64,000 bases of DNA. Origin: [Pasteurella] aerogenes (GTDB taxonomy: Bacteria; Pseudomonadota; Gammaproteobacteria; Enterobacterales; Pasteurellaceae). Shown piece after piece: positions 63,385-64,000 of this stretch. Under the pieces are notes generated by a model. That model was not told where the DNA came from and ran no database searches. It saw only the letters and a program-made list of their open reading frames with translations. Each line of letters begins with the position of its first letter. Position 1 is the stretch's first letter. The stretch is taken from NCBI GenBank assembly GCA_900637275.1, contig LR134362.1, positions 868,001 through 932,000 on the forward strand, given 5' to 3'. The position numbers and the translations under genes were made by a program.

Positions 63385-63729
63385 AAATTCAAATTTGCTC
63401 CAATAAATCCTAAAAATTTTATTTACCGATAAATCACTTAAACTTTTTTTGCCTGTTTTGCTCTCTAACTCTTGTAAAGCCATTTTAGCGACATTACCAC
63501 CTTATTCTGCGACTTTATGATTTTCTCAAAGGTTTCAAATTTTACCGCTTACGAAAGTCTTTGGTTAAGGACTCAGCTAATATATTGAGAATTAACTCGG
63601 TGTTTGTCATATTAGCACATAAGTTTTCTATTTTTAATCCTTTGATTTGCTTGTATTCTTTAGTAGTTTTACCGTTCTACTCTTTATGATAATGTCGGTT
63701 AATTTGATACCCCACCGCTTGTTTACCAA
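63385..63729 (-). pseudogene. DinD-like (DNA-damage-inducible protein D) C-terminal remnant
   Basis: On the minus strand the translation resembles the C-terminal half of DinD-family proteins, but it is broken. GKQAVGYQINRHYHKE is followed by a stop, then TTKEYKQIKGLKIENL and MTNTELILNILAE, then another stop. After a frameshift come ENHKVAE, a stop, GGNVAKMALQELE and SKTGKKSLSDL. No intact start remains. DinD-like genes often travel on islands. The fragment begins directly after the HAD phosphatase stop codon. The interval 63314-63384 holds no other feature. Confidence 0.73.
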
Positions 63730-64000
63730 TTATTTCGGGTAATGTAACTTTTCAAGTACCGCCAAAATTTCCAGCATATTTTTGCCCATATAATCTGCCA
63801 GCGATTGATCAACAATCATACGCGTTTCTTCATAACCAATCACTCGCAAACCTGCACGTTTTGCCGCCAGCATACCATAATAAGAATCTTCAATAGCAAC
63901 CGCCTCTTGCGGTTTTACGCCCAATTGCTGGCAAGTATAATGATAAATAGTTGGATCAGGTTTACTGCGTTCAAATTGCAAACCGCTTACAATCACATCA
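63730..64000 (-). CDS. HAD-superfamily phosphatase, C-terminal part (continues past window)
   Basis: The frame is open to the window end, so the start lies beyond 64000. The visible 90 residues begin in the motif III region (IVSGLQFERSKPDPTIYHY, with the Lys of SKPDP). They include motif IV (AVAIEDSYYGMLAAKRAGLRVIGYEE), typical of the beta-phosphoglucomutase/YfbT-like sugar-phosphate phosphatases. The protein ends at TAA 63730-63732, where the DinD-like remnant starts. Confidence 0.82.
   Translation of the reverse strand, partial: DVIVSGLQFERSKPDPTIYHYTCQQLGVKPQEAVAIEDSYYGMLAAKRAGLRVIGYEETRMIVDQSLADYMGKNMLEILAVLEKLHYPK

Noticed and set aside
63714..63726. An Actinobacillus-type uptake signal core (ACAAGCGGT on the minus strand) in the DinD remnant
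   Set aside because: A single copy that falls on ordinary codons (KQAV) is expected by chance and does not show a donor.

Overview
The window is chromosomal DNA of a member of the Pasteurellaceae. The main clue is the very frequent 9-base DNA-uptake signal core AAGTGCGGT and its complement ACCGCACTT. It occurs inside genes and, above all, as inverted pairs in terminators. This is the Haemophilus influenzae/Pasteurella multocida (Hin) type of signal, not the Actinobacillus pleuropneumoniae type. Local gene orders such as pheS-pheT-ihfA-NlpC lipoprotein and dmsA/transglutaminase/merT/merP, and the e(P4) lipoprotein, also fit that family. I cannot name the species from sequence alone.

Layout. 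1-3501: the 3' part of a TonB-dependent siderophore receptor plus a YddA/SbmA-type ABC protein. 3575-16927: housekeeping genes (pykA, tRNA-Val, ttcA, NlpC/P60 lipoprotein, ihfA, pheT, pheS, an RluA-family pseudouridine synthase, cls, thrS with a tRNA-mimic operator, grxB, a fructosamine-kinase-like gene). 16975-20956: a TPP-riboswitch-controlled thiamine-precursor ABC system (thiZ, thiX, thiY) followed by an MFS transporter. 21086-37173: an iron-acquisition block. It holds a Dyp-type heme peroxidase, a Fur-box-preceded seven-gene FTR1/P19 (Fet-type) iron operon ending in a cytochrome c, and a second Fur-box-preceded operon with FhuC/D/B-like siderophore import, an exporter-fold ABC protein and a TonB receptor. 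37324-40338: a quinone-oxidoreductase-like enzyme, RNase P RNA (minus strand), and the KDO genes kdsD and kdsC. 40451-43503: an AT-rich surface-glycan module (family 6 glycosyltransferase with an NxN motif, family 4 glycosyltransferase, UDP-galactopyranose mutase). 43531-54562: cdd, tyrA, aroF with tandem TyrR boxes, sppA, a YdjA-like nitroreductase, hrpA and hel, with a perfect CRP site between the last two. 54638-61098: a DUF441 protein, a broken PEBP/serine-hydrolase chimera, an orphan dmsA with a perfect FNR box, and a transglutaminase-like/merT/merP operon. 61099-64000: a recombination-scarred guaA locus with an integrase fragment, direct repeats, a DinD-like pseudogene, a small membrane ORF and the end of a HAD phosphatase gene.

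How the genes work together. More than a quarter of the window serves iron: two siderophore receptors, one periplasmic-binding-protein importer, two exporter-fold ABC proteins and an FTR1/P19 redox-type importer. No siderophore biosynthesis gene is present, which suggests use of foreign siderophores. The glycan module next to kdsD/kdsC points to lipooligosaccharide decoration with galactofuranose and possibly a blood-group-like terminal sugar. The dmsA and guaA neighbourhoods show gene decay and past mobile-element activity.

The best candidates for something under-described are the Fet-type operon with its DUF2318-YHS fusion, cytochrome c and large internal hairpin; the pairing of siderophore receptors with exporter-fold ABC proteins; the bacterial GT6 gene; the PEBP-hydrolase chimera; and the att-like repeats beside guaA.
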